Source: Serratia odorifera
Lineage (GTDB): Bacteria > Pseudomonadota > Gammaproteobacteria > Enterobacterales > Enterobacteriaceae
Direction of reading: 5' to 3'
Assembly: GCF_900635445.1 (NCBI RefSeq)
Contig: NZ_LR134117.1
Location: forward strand, 1,736,001 to 1,800,000
Length of the DNA stretch: 64,000 nt
The stretch's first letter is position 1. Each line of letters starts with the position of its first letter. A model generated the notes under the pieces. That model saw only the letters and a program-made list of their open reading frames with translations. It made no database searches and was not told where the DNA came from. Shown one piece after another: positions 51,717-62,112 of this stretch. The translations under genes and the position numbers were made by a program.

Positions 51717-52343
51717 ATGCTGATGCTGTTTCTGACGGTGGCGCTGGTGCACCTGATTGCGCTGATGAGTCCGGGGCCGGATTTCTTTTTTGTCTCCCAG
51801 ACTGCGGCCAGCCGCTCCCGTCGCGAAGCGATGATGGGGGTGCTCGGTATTTCGCTGGGCATTGTGGTCTGGGCCGGCGTGGCGCTGATGGGGCTGCACC
51901 TGATCCTGCAGAAAATGGCCTGGCTGCATCAGGTCATCATGGTCGGCGGCGGGATTTACCTGTGCTGGATGGGCTGGCAACTGCTGCGCTCTGCCCGCGC
52001 GCAAAACGCCGGGCCAACGGCCAGCAGCGAGGTTCAGGTGGCGTTACCAAAACCTGGCCGCAGCTTTATCCGCGGCCTGCTGACCAACCTATCCAACCCG
52101 AAGGCGGTGATTTACTTCGGCAGCGTGTTCTCGCTGTTTGTCGGCGACGACGTCGGCGCTGGCGCGCGCTGGGGGCTGTTCCTGCTGATTGTGGCTGAAA
52201 CCTTTGTCTGGTTCAGTCTGGTCGCCGTGGTGTTTGCGCTGCCGGCGATGCGCCGTGGCTATCAGCGACTGGCGAAATGGATCGACGGGCTGGCGGGGGT
52301 GTTGTTCACCGGATTTGGCTTGCACCTGATCTTTACCCGCTAG
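51717..52343 (+). CDS. rhtC: Threonine exporter RhtC
   Basis: LysE-family efflux protein exporting threonine. The 208 residues have the start MLMLFLTVALVHLIALMSPG with the family SPGPDFFFV motif, six membrane segments, and GLLTNLSNPKAVIYF after the first half. It lies 12 bases after recQ and convergent with rhtB, as in E. coli. Confidence 0.94.
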   Translation: MLMLFLTVALVHLIALMSPGPDFFFVSQTAASRSRREAMMGVLGISLGIVVWAGVALMGLHLILQKMAWLHQVIMVGGGIYLCWMGWQLLRSARAQNAGPTASSEVQVALPKPGRSFIRGLLTNLSNPKAVIYFGSVFSLFVGDDVGAGARWGLFLLIVAETFVWFSLVAVVFALPAMRRGYQRLAKWIDGLAGVLFTGFGLHLIFTR

Positions 52344-52407
52344 GCCGTGTTATCGGGCGGGGCGTGCGGGCTTTGGCGCCGCGGCCACTCGCCTGTTTGT
52401 CACCTTG

Positions 52408-53028
52408 TCAGACCTTTCTGGCGGTCGCCAGCAGTCCCGCCACCAGAATGAACAGCGAGCCAAAGATGCGGTTGAGCAACTGCATCTGGCGCGGCGTCTT
52501 CAGCCAGCGGGCGATACGCGTGGCCAGCGTGGCATAGCCGATCATGACCAGGATATCCACCACCACGGTGGTGACGCCGAGCACCAGGTACTGCTCGGCC
52601 TGCGGCTGATTGGGCAGGATAAACTGCGGGAACAGCGCGGCCAGAAACACGATGCTCTTCGGGTTGGTCAGGTTGACCAGCACCGCGCGGCGGAACAAAC
52701 GACGGCGCGGCATGCTGCCGGCTAGCGTATGCAGATCCAGCGCACCGGCGGCGCGCCACTGCTGGATGCCGAGCCATACCAGATAAGCGGCGCCAAGCCA
52801 TTTCAACATTTCGAACGCCAGTAGTGACTGTGAAATCAGCGCGCCGAGCCCGATGCCGACCAGCACAATGTGGATGCTCAGCCCGAGCTGCAACCCGGCA
52901 ATGGAAGCCGCTGCGCCGCGATAACCGTGACTGATGCCGGTGCTCATGGTGTTGATGGCACCCGAACCGGGGGACAAACTGAGGATAATCGTGGTGACCA
53001 GATAGGTCAGCCACCAGTCTACGGTCAT
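52408..53028 (-). CDS. rhtB: Homoserine/homoserine lactone exporter RhtB
   Basis: LysE-family exporter of homoserine and its lactone. The 206 residues start [20 protein letters not shown], with the [11 protein letters not shown] motif and [20 protein letters not shown], and six membrane segments. It is divergent from pldB. It is a paralogue of rhtC, distinguished by its sequence and position. Confidence 0.94.
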   Translation of the reverse strand: MTVDWWLTYLVTTIILSLSPGSGAINTMSTGISHGYRGAAASIAGLQLGLSIHIVLVGIGLGALISQSLLAFEMLKWLGAAYLVWLGIQQWRAAGALDLHTLAGSMPRRRLFRRAVLVNLTNPKSIVFLAALFPQFILPNQPQAEQYLVLGVTTVVVDILVMIGYATLATRIARWLKTPRQMQLLNRIFGSLFILVAGLLATARKV

Positions 53029-53177
53029 TGCGAAACTCCCTCAAAGCGCCGTTTTATGCCACAATACGCCGGTATTGCGTCACTTTTTGTAAGATGTGCA
53101 TCACAATACGCGAGTATGATTTTTTACGCCATAGGCCACAATGCGCTGCGTTTGGCGAGTGAAGGAAACCGCATTTC

Positions 53178-54216
53178 ATGACGTCGTTTATACTCAGCCC
53201 TGATGAATGGTTAACCCGCGAAACGCACTTTGCCGCTTTTGCGACCGGGCCATTGCTGGATTTCTGGCGGCAACGCCAAGAGGGCGAGTTCAGCGGCGTG
53301 GGCGGCGTGCCGATCCGCTTTGTGCGTTTCAGTTCTTCGCGTCATCAGCGGGTGGTGGTGATCAGCCCCGGCCGCATTGAAAGCTACGTTAAATATCCGG
53401 AAGTCGCCTACGATCTGTTTCACTGCGGTTACGATGTGATGATCCTCGACCACCGTGGTCAGGGGCGTTCCGGCCGTTTACTGGCGGATCCCCACCGTGG
53501 TCATGTGGTAAACTTTGCCGATTACGTTGAGGATTTCAGCCGTTTTTACCAGCAGGAAGTGGCACCGCTCGGCTATCGGCAACGGGTTGCGTTGGCGCAT
53601 TCGATGGGGGGCGCGATACTGGCTCAGTTTTTGGCTCGCCAGCCGCAGGCGTTTGACGCAGCCGCGCTGTGTGCGCCGATGTTCGGTATTATATTACCGA
53701 TGCCGGGCTGGATGGCGAGCCGCATCCTCAACTGGGCGGAAAAACACCCCGGCATCCGTGATTACTATGCGGTCGGTACCGGCCAGTGGCGGCCATTGCC
53801 GTACGTGGTCAACATGCTGACCCCACAGTCGCGAGCGCTATCGGCGCGCGGTACGCTATTATGCCGATTATCCCGAGCTACAGTTGGGTGGGCCGACCTA
53901 CCACTGGGTGCGGGAAAGTATACTGGCCGGGCAACAGGCGATTGCCGGCGCAGCGCAGATCACCACGCCACTCTTATTATTGCAAGCCAGCGAGGATCGG
54001 GTGGTCGACAACCGTTCCCATCGGGCTTTTTGTCAGGCATTGTCAGACGCGGGGCACCCTTGCGAGGGGGAGAAACCGCGGGTTATCAACGGCGCTCGCC
54101 ATGAGATCCTGTTTGAGCGGGACGCGATGCGCGCCGAAGCACTGAACGCAATCCTGCGTTTCTTTGCTCAACACTTAGGTGGTAACCCTACCGCCGACAA
54201 CTCCATCAGAGGTTAG
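53178..54216 (+). CDS. pldB: Lysophospholipase L2 PldB (one-base insertion in this sequence)
   Basis: Alpha/beta hydrolase that cleaves lysophospholipids at the inner membrane. DHRGQGRSGRLLADPHRGHV and the nucleophile AHSMGGAI are in the first part. The second part reads GGPTYHWVRESILAGQQ and ends with the catalytic His region ARHEILFERDAMR. The frame breaks near 53831; removing one C gives QSERYRRAVRYY and a single protein of about 345 residues, in line with E. coli. The stop is 11 bases before yigL. Confidence 0.9.
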
Positions 54217-54227
54217 AACATAACGCT

Positions 54228-55029
54228 ATGTATCACGTCGTCGCTTCCGATTTGGATGGCACGCTGCTATCCCCCCGACCATACGCTGTCGCCTTACGCC
54301 AAAGAGACCCTGAAGCTGCTGACCCAGCGAGGCGTTCACTTTGTTTTCGCTACCGGCCGCCATCACATCGACGTTTCGCAGATCCGCGACAACCTTGAGA
54401 TCAGCGCCTTTATGATCACCTCCAACGGCGCGCGGGTGCATAACACCGCCGGTGAACTGATCTTCAGCCACAATCTGGACAGTGATATTGCGCGCGATCT
54501 GTATGGGATGAAGTACAACGATCCGGATATCACCACCAACGTTTATCGCAACGACGACTGGTTTATCGACCGCGAAAGCCCGGAGCAAAAAGAGTTCTTC
54601 CGCGAATCGGTCTTCAAGTACCAGCTGTTTGAGCCGGGCCTGCTGGAGACCGATGGGGTATGCAAGGTGTATTACACCTGTGACGATCATGACAAGTTGC
54701 TGACGCTGGAAGATGCCATCAATGCGCGCTGGGGCGACCGGGTCAACGTCAGCTTTTCGTTCCCGACCTGTCTGGAAGTGATGGCCGGCGGCGTGTCGAA
54801 GGGCCATGCACTGGAAGAAGTGGCGAAGATCATCGGCTATTCGCTGAAGGAGTGCATTGCGTTTGGCGATGGAATGAACGATTTGGAAATGCTGTCGATG
54901 GCAGGCAAGGGCTGCATCATGCGCGACGCGCATCAGCGTCTGAAAGACAAGCTGCCACAGTTGGAAGTGATCGGTTCCAATATTGACGACGCGGTGCCGC
55001 ACTACCTGCGCGAGATGTTTCTGCGCTAA
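54228..55029 (+). CDS. yigL: HAD family sugar/pyridoxal phosphatase YigL (one-base insertion in this sequence)
   Basis: Cof-type HAD phosphatase; in E. coli YigL dephosphorylates sugar phosphates during phosphosugar stress and also pyridoxal phosphate. The start MYHVVASDLDGTLLS at 54228 carries the DxD nucleophile motif. A C run (54271-54276) one base too long shifts the frame, after which it reads DHTLSPYAKETLKLL to IAFGDGMNDLEML (motif IV) and the stop. Repaired length 266 residues equals E. coli. It is probably cotranscribed with pldB. Confidence 0.9.
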
Positions 55030-55033
55030 TAGC

Positions 55034-55061
55034 CGGGGCGCCAAAGCGCCCCGTTTTTTTT
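55034..55061 (+). terminator. Terminator after yigL
   Basis: The perfect 8-bp stem CGGGGCGC/GCGCCCCG (55034-55053) with loop CAAA is followed by eight T. The run abuts the stop of the convergent glpQ. Confidence 0.92.
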
Positions 55062-56139
55062 ATTGATGCTGCCCCTGTTTTTGCAGGAACTGCACGCCCT
55101 TGTCCGGGAAGTCGGTGAAGACGCCGTCAACGCCGGCCTGGTTGTAAATCACCTGGTACAACTGGTTTACGTCGGTAACGTATTTCGGCAGCGCGTCGGC
55201 GCGAATGGTAAACGGATGCACTGCCAGCTTGCTGGCGTGCGCCTCTTTCACCATGTCGGTCAGCACGACGTGGCCAGGTTTTGAAAGATCGGCGTTTACC
55301 AGCATGTGATAGTCCGGCCCGATACCATCGGCGTACTGGGCGATCTGCTTCATTGCCCCCGGCTTGAACATCCAGTCATAATCGTAGTTGACCCAGCTGC
55401 CATCGGCCTTTTGCTCGTAAGTCTCGTTCCAGTCGGTATAGGCGATCAGCTGCACCAGCTTCAGATCCATACCCATCTTCGGTTCCAGCTGGTTCTTGAT
55501 GCGTTTGAGCTCGTTGGCATCGAAGCATTGCAAATACACGTTGTCGTTCTTGCCGGTGTAACCGTATTGCTTCAATACCGCCAGCACCTTGCTGGAAATG
55601 TCCTTGCCTTCCTGCCGGTGGAACCACGGCGCCTTGATTTCCGGGTAAATGCCGATGTTCTTGCCGGTGGAGTGATTCAGTCCCTGTACGAATTCGATTT
55701 CTTCCTGGAAGGTATGCACGCGGAAGTCCGACTTGCCCATCGGGAAACGGCCCGGGTAGCTCTGTACCTGCTTACCGTCCTTGATGTCAAAGCCTTCGCT
55801 GAACTTCAGCGACTTGATTTCCGCCAGCGTAAAGTCGATGGCGTAGTAACGACCGTCTTTGCGTGCGCGATCCGGGAAGCGTTGCGCCACGTCGGTGACC
55901 CGATCGAGATAGTGGTCATGCAGCACCACCAGTTGGTCGTCCCTGGTCATCACCAGATCCTGCTCGAGGAAATCGGCGCCCTGGGCATAGGCCATGGCTT
56001 TTGCCGGCAGGCTGTGCTCTGGCAGGTAGCCGCTGGCGCCACGGTGGGCGATCACCACCTTGTCGGCAGCCTGGGCGATACCGCCGATCGACGTCGCTAA
56101 CATGATCCCTGTCAGCAGGGCTTTGACATGAGTCCGCAT
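55060..56139 (-). CDS. glpQ: Periplasmic glycerophosphodiester phosphodiesterase GlpQ
   Basis: Hydrolyses glycerophosphodiesters to glycerol-3-phosphate plus alcohol in the periplasm, feeding GlpT. The 359 residues have a signal peptide ending AQA, the catalytic motif VIAHRGASGYLPEH with a general-acid His in LHDHYLDR, and the metal-binding YPEIK. ATG 56139 is chosen because GGAG lies seven bases upstream; in-frame ATGs at 56151 and 56235 are alternatives. Downstream of glpT in one operon. Confidence 0.95.
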   Translation of the reverse strand: MRTHVKALLTGIMLATSIGGIAQAADKVVIAHRGASGYLPEHSLPAKAMAYAQGADFLEQDLVMTRDDQLVVLHDHYLDRVTDVAQRFPDRARKDGRYYAIDFTLAEIKSLKFSEGFDIKDGKQVQSYPGRFPMGKSDFRVHTFQEEIEFVQGLNHSTGKNIGIYPEIKAPWFHRQEGKDISSKVLAVLKQYGYTGKNDNVYLQCFDANELKRIKNQLEPKMGMDLKLVQLIAYTDWNETYEQKADGSWVNYDYDWMFKPGAMKQIAQYADGIGPDYHMLVNADLSKPGHVVLTDMVKEAHASKLAVHPFTIRADALPKYVTDVNQLYQVIYNQAGVDGVFTDFPDKGVQFLQKQGQHQ

Positions 56140-56215
56140 AATCTTCTCCATGAGTGGGCAGGGTAGTAAAAAGGCCGCAGAGCGGCCTTGATATAATGCG
56201 TTATTTCTGTGACGG

Positions 56216-57567
56216 TTAACCGCGTTTGGCTGCAATGGCCGCGTGGTGTTTTCTTTCGCTGATCATGGTCAGCAGCAGCAGTAATACTGCACCGATGCTG
56301 CCGCCGATCATCACCATAAAGCCGCCATCCCAACCGAAGAAGTCAACGGTATAGCCGACGATGGCGCTGGCCGCGACCGAGCCGCCCAGATAACCGAACA
56401 GTCCAGTGAAGCCAGCGGCGGTGCGGCGGCTTTTTTCGGTGCCAGCTCCAGCGCGTGCAGGCCAATCAGCATCACCGGGCCATAGATCAGGAAGCCGATG
56501 GTGATCATGCATGCCATATCGATGCCTGGGTTGCCGACCGGATTGAGCCAGTAAATGATGGTGGCGATGGTCACCAGCGTCATAAAGAACACGCCGGTAG
56601 CGCCGCGATTACCCTTGAACACCTTGTCCGACATCCAGCCGCACAGCAGCGTGCCCGGAATACCGGCGTATTCATACAGGAAGTAGGCCCAGGACGATTT
56701 ATCCAGCGCGAAGTGCTTCACTTCCTTCAGGTAGGTCGGCGACCAGTCCAGAATGCCGTAACGCAGCAGATACACGAACACGTTGGCGACGGCGATGTAC
56801 CACAGCAGTTTGTTCGGCAAAATATACTGCATGAAGATTTGCTTGGCGGTCAGCTCTTCTTCCGCTTTTTCCGAATAGTCGTCCGGGTAGTCGTTTTTGT
56901 ACTCTTCGATCGGCGGCAGCCCACAGGACTGCGGCGTATCACGCATCAGCGCAAAGGCGATCAAGGCCACCAGAATCGCACCGAAGGCCGGCATGTACAG
57001 CGCAGCGTGCCAGTCGTTGAACCAGGCCATCCCCAGCAGGAACAGCAACGGTGGCAAGCCCCCGCCAACGTTATGGGCGCAGTTCCACACCGAAACGATA
57101 CTGCCGCGTTCTTTTTGCGACCACCAGTGCACCATGGTACGGCCACACGGCGGCCACCCCATGCCCTGGAACCAGCCACAGAGGAACAGCAGCACGAACA
57201 TCACGGCAATGCTTGAGGTCGCCCAGGGCACGAAGCCCATGAACAGCATCACGGCAGCGGCCAGAATCAGGCCGGCCGGCAGGAACACCCGTGGGTTGGA
57301 GCGGTCGGAAACCGAACCCATGATGAACTTGGAAAAACCGTAGGCAATGGAAATACCGGACAGTGCGAAGCCCAGATCGCCACGGCTGAAGCCCTGATCG
57401 ATCAGATAAGGCATCGCCAGGGTAAAGTTTTTACGCACCAGATAGTATGCGGCGTAGCCGAAGAAGATCCCCAGAAAAATTTGCCAGCGCAATTTGCGGT
57501 AGAGCGGATCTACCTTATCGAGCGGCACACGGGAAATGTGTGCAGCTGGCTTGAAAATACTCAACAT
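56216..57567 (-). CDS. glpT: Glycerol-3-phosphate:phosphate antiporter GlpT (one-base deletion in this sequence)
   Basis: Major-facilitator organophosphate:Pi antiporter of the inner membrane. The first 380 residues are intact, with the start [34 protein letters not shown] and [13 protein letters not shown] typical of GlpT. Near 56424 the frame slips: [14 protein letters not shown] is read instead of [19 protein letters not shown]. One missing base restores a 450-residue protein (E. coli 452) ending in the basic tail. It is the first gene of glpTQ and divergent from glpABC. Confidence 0.93.
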
Positions 57568-57651
57568 GAACGCCTCCGATGGCTTTATCGTTTATTGCAT
57601 CCCGGGCAGAAAAGATGGCGGGATGATTGAGCGGATATCAATGTGTCGTTT

Positions 57652-57671
57652 TTTGTTCCATAACGAACGTC
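57652..57671. promoter_or_regulatory. GlpR operator in the glpT-glpA gap
   Basis: TTTGTTCCATAACGAACGTC matches the GlpR operator consensus (TATGTTCGATAACGAACATT) at 16 of 20 positions. A weaker match (about 13 of 20) lies at 57842-57861 on the glpA side. The whole 358-base gap (57568-57925) holds no gene. Confidence 0.7.
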
Positions 57672-57791
57672 ATGCTAGTCAAAACCCCTGGATGGCTCTG
57701 TGATGCATGGCGCAATTGTTACACTTTTATGAAACTGCGGCGGATTTTGAGCGATTCGTTAACGTTATGAAATAGAAAAACCTAAAAAAGT

Positions 57792-57807
57792 CGTGATGAT
57801 GATCACA
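57792..57807. promoter_or_regulatory. CRP-cAMP site in the glpT-glpA gap
   Basis: CGTGA-N6-TCACA is a near-perfect CRP site, about midway between the two divergent operons and expected from the catabolite control of glp genes in E. coli. Confidence 0.82.
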
Positions 57808-57925
57808 ATCATGGTTTTTTATGGACATTTTTCTTTCGTTTTAGGTTCGTTATTGTTCCTTATCAAACAAAGACCGCACTGACTGTGGCTCAATAGCGCC
57901 AAACCGGCAATCTGGGGAAGGGTGG

Positions 57926-59575
57926 ATGAGCAACAGTTCAGCGGTGAGCGAAACGGATGTGATCATTATCGGCGGCGGCGCTACCGGCGCAGGGATCGCT
58001 CGCGACTGCGCGCGCCGCGGCCTGCGCTGCCTATTGCTGGAGCGCCATGATATTGCCACCGGCGCGACCGGGCGAAATCATGGACTGCTGCACAGCGGGG
58101 CGCGCTACGCGGTTACCGACGGTGAGTCGGCGCGTGAATGCATCGAGGAAAACCGCATTCTCAAACGTATCGCCCACCACTGTATTGAACCCAGCAACGG
58201 TCTGTTCATCACCTTGCCGCAGGATTCGCTGACCTATCAGCAGACGTTTATCGCCGCCTGTCAACGCGCCGGGATAAACGCCGAAGCCATTGACCCTGGT
58301 GAAGCGCTGCGCCTGGAACCGGCCGCTAATCCGGCGCTGATCGGCGCGGTGAAAGTGCCGGATGGCACCGTTGACCCGTTTCGCCTGACCGCCGCCAATA
58401 TGCTGGATGCGCGCGAGCATGGCGCACAGATCCTGACCTATCATCAGGTGATCGGCTTACTGCGCATGGGCGATCGCGTTAACGGCGTGCGCGTTTACGA
58501 CCATAAAAATCGTCGGCAGTATGAAATTCGCGCCGAGGTGGTGGTTAACGCCGCCGGAATCTGGGGCCAGCAAATTGCCGAGTACGCCGATCTGCGCGTG
58601 CGCATGTTCCCGGCCAAGGGCGCCTTGCTGATCCTGGGCCATCGCATCAACAACATGGTGATCAACCGCTGCCGCAAACCGGCAGACGCCGACATCCTGG
58701 TGCCGGGTGATACCATTTCGCTGATTGGCACCACCTCAACCCACATCGATTACGATCAGATAGACAACATGGCGGTGACGCCACAGGAAGTGGACATCCT
58801 GCTGCGTGAAGGGGCACTGCTGGCGCCGACGCTGGCACAAACCCGCATTTTACGCGCCTATGCCGGCGTGCGACCGCTGGTGGCCAGCGACGACGATCCG
58901 TCGGGCCGCAACGTCAGTCGCGGTATCGTGCTGCTGGATCATGCCGCCCGCGACGGTCTGGAGGGTTTTATTACCATTACCGGCGGCAAGCTGATGACCT
59001 ACCGGCTGATGGCGGAGTGGGCCACCGACGCGGTGTGCAAAAAACTGGGCGTTGCTCCCCCCTGTACCACCGCACAGGATGCGCTGCCCGGCTCGCGCCA
59101 GTCGGCAGAGGAAACCGTTCGCCGCGTGGTGGCGCTGCCGGCGAGTATTCGCGGCTCGGCTGTCTATCGACATGGCGATCGCGCCAGCCAGGTACCGGCC
59201 GGCGACCGGCTGGCCAACAGTCTGGTCTGTGAATGCGAAGCGGTGACCGCCGGCGAAGTGCGCTATGCGGTCGATTCGCTGACGGTGAACAATCTGGTCG
59301 ATCTGCGCCGCCGTACCCGCGTCGGTATGGGGACCTGTCAGGGCGAACTGTGCGCCTGTCGTGCCGCGGGATTACTGACGCGTTTCAACGTCACCACGCC
59401 GCAGCAATCGCTCACCCAGTTATCGCATTTCCTCAATGAGCGTTGGAAAGGGGTGCAACCCATAGCCTGGGGCGATGCGCTGCGTGAAAGCGAGTTCACC
59501 GGCTGGGTCTATCAGGGATTATGCGGACTGGACGCACGCGGCGACGCTAAGCAGGAGGCGGACGATGCAATTTGA
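57926..59575 (+). CDS. glpA: Anaerobic glycerol-3-phosphate dehydrogenase subunit A
   Basis: FAD-containing catalytic subunit of the GlpABC complex, oxidising G3P to dihydroxyacetone phosphate and passing electrons to menaquinone. The 549 residues have the FAD motif IIIGGGATGAGIARDCARRG at residues 12-31, GATGRNHGLLHSGARYAV, and a C-terminal BFD-type domain with cysteines in CECEAVTAGE and GTCQGELCACRAA. It ends 11 bases inside glpB. Confidence 0.97.
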   Translation: MSNSSAVSETDVIIIGGGATGAGIARDCARRGLRCLLLERHDIATGATGRNHGLLHSGARYAVTDGESARECIEENRILKRIAHHCIEPSNGLFITLPQDSLTYQQTFIAACQRAGINAEAIDPGEALRLEPAANPALIGAVKVPDGTVDPFRLTAANMLDAREHGAQILTYHQVIGLLRMGDRVNGVRVYDHKNRRQYEIRAEVVVNAAGIWGQQIAEYADLRVRMFPAKGALLILGHRINNMVINRCRKPADADILVPGDTISLIGTTSTHIDYDQIDNMAVTPQEVDILLREGALLAPTLAQTRILRAYAGVRPLVASDDDPSGRNVSRGIVLLDHAARDGLEGFITITGGKLMTYRLMAEWATDAVCKKLGVAPPCTTAQDALPGSRQSAEETVRRVVALPASIRGSAVYRHGDRASQVPAGDRLANSLVCECEAVTAGEVRYAVDSLTVNNLVDLRRRTRVGMGTCQGELCACRAAGLLTRFNVTTPQQSLTQLSHFLNERWKGVQPIAWGDALRESEFTGWVYQGLCGLDARGDAKQEADDAI

Positions 59576-60836
59576 TGTGGTTGTGATCGGTGGTGGTCTG
59601 GCTGGCTTAAGCTGTGCCGTTGGCCTGGCCGAAAGCGGTAAGCGCTGCGTGGTGGTCAGCTCGGGTCAGAGCGCGCTGTATTTTTCCTCTGGTTCGCTGG
59701 ATCTGTTGGCGCAACTGCCGGACGGTACGCCGGTGGCGGCACCGCTGGAAGCACTGCCGGCGTTGGCGCAGCAGGCGCCGCAACATCCTTACAGCCTGAT
59801 GGGGGCGGCGCAGGTCGCCACGCTGGCGGGAGAGGCTGAGCGGTTGCTACAACGCTGTGGTCTTCGGTTGTACGGTGACAGCCGGCGTAATCATCTGCGC
59901 ATTACGCCGCTCGGCACGCGCCGCGCCACCTGGCTCAGCCCGCAGGCGGTGCCGACCACGCCATTGGATGGCGATCTGCCCTGGCGCAGTATCGCGGCGA
60001 TCGGCATCGAGGGTTTTCTCGATTTCCAGCCGCAAATGGTCGCCAGTTCGCTGTCACAGTCGTTAGGCGTGCATGCCACGGTAGGTCATCTGCATCTGCC
60101 GGCGTTGGATCGGCTACGCAATAATCCCAGCGAGTTTCGTGCGGTGAATATTGCCCGACTGCTCGACTTACCGCAGCACGGTGCGGCGCTGGCAGAGGAA
60201 ATCCAACGCCTGGCCGGCGACGCGCAGGCTGTTTTGCTACCGGCCTGCCTCGGACTGGAAAGCGATCGGCCGCTGGCGGTGTTGCAACAGACGCTGGGTA
60301 AACCGGTATGCCTGCTGCCGACCTTGCCGCCATCGGTGCTCGGCATGCGCCTGCATCAGGCGCTACGACAACGTTTTCAACAGCTGGGCGGTATGGTGAT
60401 GCCGGGAGACCGGGTATTGCGGGCAGAAATCGCTGGCGGCCGGGTCACCGGCCTGATGACCCGCAACCACGGCGATATTCCGCTGCGGGCGCGGCAGGTG
60501 GTGCTGGCCAGCGGCAGCTTTTTCAGCAATGGGCTGGTGGCCGATCGTCAGCGGGTATATGAGCCGGTGTTCGGGCTGGAGGTGTTCAGCAAAGCAGATC
60601 GCGCCGAGTGGACCCGGCGCGATCTGTTTGCGCCTCAGCCGTATCTGCAATTTGGCGTCCGGACTGACGCTCGGTTGCGCGCCTTGCATCAGGGCCAGGC
60701 GCTGGAAAATCTGTACGCGATTGGTGCGGTGGCCGGCGGCTACGACCCGCTGCAACAAGGCTGCGGCGCCGGTGTGTCGTTGCTCGGCGCATTATATGTC
60801 GCGCAACAGATTGTGGCGCAGGGAGGATCGGCATGA
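59565..60836 (+). CDS. glpB: Anaerobic glycerol-3-phosphate dehydrogenase subunit B
   Basis: Flavoprotein subunit of GlpABC. The 423 residues start MQFDVVVIGGGLAGLSCAVG at 59565, with AGGAGG upstream, inside the end of glpA. A second dinucleotide-contact stretch is near the C-terminus (AIGAVAGGYDPLQQGCGAGV). Length is close to the 419 of E. coli. It overlaps glpC by four bases. Confidence 0.95.
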   Translation: MQFDVVVIGGGLAGLSCAVGLAESGKRCVVVSSGQSALYFSSGSLDLLAQLPDGTPVAAPLEALPALAQQAPQHPYSLMGAAQVATLAGEAERLLQRCGLRLYGDSRRNHLRITPLGTRRATWLSPQAVPTTPLDGDLPWRSIAAIGIEGFLDFQPQMVASSLSQSLGVHATVGHLHLPALDRLRNNPSEFRAVNIARLLDLPQHGAALAEEIQRLAGDAQAVLLPACLGLESDRPLAVLQQTLGKPVCLLPTLPPSVLGMRLHQALRQRFQQLGGMVMPGDRVLRAEIAGGRVTGLMTRNHGDIPLRARQVVLASGSFFSNGLVADRQRVYEPVFGLEVFSKADRAEWTRRDLFAPQPYLQFGVRTDARLRALHQGQALENLYAIGAVAGGYDPLQQGCGAGVSLLGALYVAQQIVAQGGSA

Positions 60837-62032
60837 GCCTGTCAAAAGACAACAGTTTTGAAAATTGCATCAAATGCACCGTCTGCACTACCTACTGTCC
60901 GGTGGCCAAGGTCAACCCGCTGTACCCCGGGCCAAAACAGGCCGGGCCGGACGGTGAACGCCTGCGACTGAAGGATCCGGCGCTGTATGACGAAGCGCTG
61001 AAATATTGCACCAACTGTAAGCGCTGCGAAGTGGCCTGCCCGTCGGAGGTCAATATCGGCGATATCATCCAGCGTGCGCGCGCCAGTTTGAGCCAAAGCA
61101 AGCCGACGCTGCGCGATGCCATTCTCAGTCATACCGATATCATGGGCTCGCTGTCGACGCCGTTTGCGCCGATCGTCAACGCCACTACCGGCCTGAAGCC
61201 GGTGCGCAAACTGCTGGACAAGGCGCTGAAAATCGATCACCGGCGCACGTTGCCGAAGTATTCTTTCGGCACCTTCCGCCGTTGGTATCGCTCGCAGGCG
61301 CAGCAGCAGGCGCGGTATCGTGAGCAAGTGGCGTTCTTCCACGGCTGTTTCGTCAACTACAATCACCCGCAACTGGGCAAGGATCTGATCGCGGTATTCA
61401 ACGCGATGGATATCGGCGTTCAGCTGTTAAAGCGTGAGAAGTGTTGCGGCGTGCCGCTGATCGCCAATGGCTTTATCCAACAGGCGAAAAGGCAGGCCAA
61501 CGTCAATGCCGACGCGCTGCGCCATGCGGTACTGGAACAGGGCATGCCGGTGGTGGCAACCTCGTCGAGCTGCACCTTCACGCTGCGCGACGAATATCCC
61601 CATTTGCTCGAGGTCGACACCTCCGCGGTGCGTGACCGGGTGGAACTGGCGACGCGCTACCTTTATCGCCTGCTCAGCCAGGGGAGAACGCTGCCGCTGA
61701 ACCCTACGCCGCTGCGGGTGGCTTACCACACCCCGTGTCATATGGAAAAAATGGGCTGGACCGCCTATACGCTAGAGCTGTTGCGGCAGATCCCCGGACT
61801 GGAACTGATCGTATTGGAGTCGCAGTGTTGCGGTATTGCCGGCACCTATGGCTTTAAATCGGAAAACTACGACACTTCGCAGGGCATTGGCGCGGCGCTG
61901 TTCCGCCAGATTGAACAAAGCGGGGTAGATTTGGTGGTAACCGATTGCGAAACCTGCAAATGGCAGATTGAAATGTCGACCGGCAAACGCTGTGAACACC
62001 CGATCACCCTGTTGGCTCAGGCGCTGGCGTGA
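60833..62032 (+). CDS. glpC: Anaerobic glycerol-3-phosphate dehydrogenase subunit C
   Basis: Iron-sulfur membrane-anchor subunit of GlpABC. The 399 residues have two [4Fe-4S] cysteine sets, CIKCTVCTTYCPVAK (about residue 14) and CTNCKRCEVACPSE (about 62), then two CCG domains with KCCGVPLIANG and QCCGIAGTYGF. It is the last gene of glpABC. Confidence 0.97.
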   Translation: MSLSKDNSFENCIKCTVCTTYCPVAKVNPLYPGPKQAGPDGERLRLKDPALYDEALKYCTNCKRCEVACPSEVNIGDIIQRARASLSQSKPTLRDAILSHTDIMGSLSTPFAPIVNATTGLKPVRKLLDKALKIDHRRTLPKYSFGTFRRWYRSQAQQQARYREQVAFFHGCFVNYNHPQLGKDLIAVFNAMDIGVQLLKREKCCGVPLIANGFIQQAKRQANVNADALRHAVLEQGMPVVATSSSCTFTLRDEYPHLLEVDTSAVRDRVELATRYLYRLLSQGRTLPLNPTPLRVAYHTPCHMEKMGWTAYTLELLRQIPGLELIVLESQCCGIAGTYGFKSENYDTSQGIGAALFRQIEQSGVDLVVTDCETCKWQIEMSTGKRCEHPITLLAQALA

Positions 62033-62086
62033 GTGGCGCGGAATGAACGGGGCAGCGTAGCGGCCCCGGGTTTACGGCGTTAGTTT

Positions 62087-62109
62087 CAGCGTGCCGGTGA
62101 GGCACGCTG
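62087..62109. terminator. Hairpin between convergent glpC and dcrB
   Basis: The perfect 9-bp stem CAGCGTGCC/GGCACGCTG (62087-62109) with loop GGTGA lies between the two stops. T content after it is poor on both strands, so its strength as a terminator is uncertain. Confidence 0.5.
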
Positions 62110-62112
62110 GAC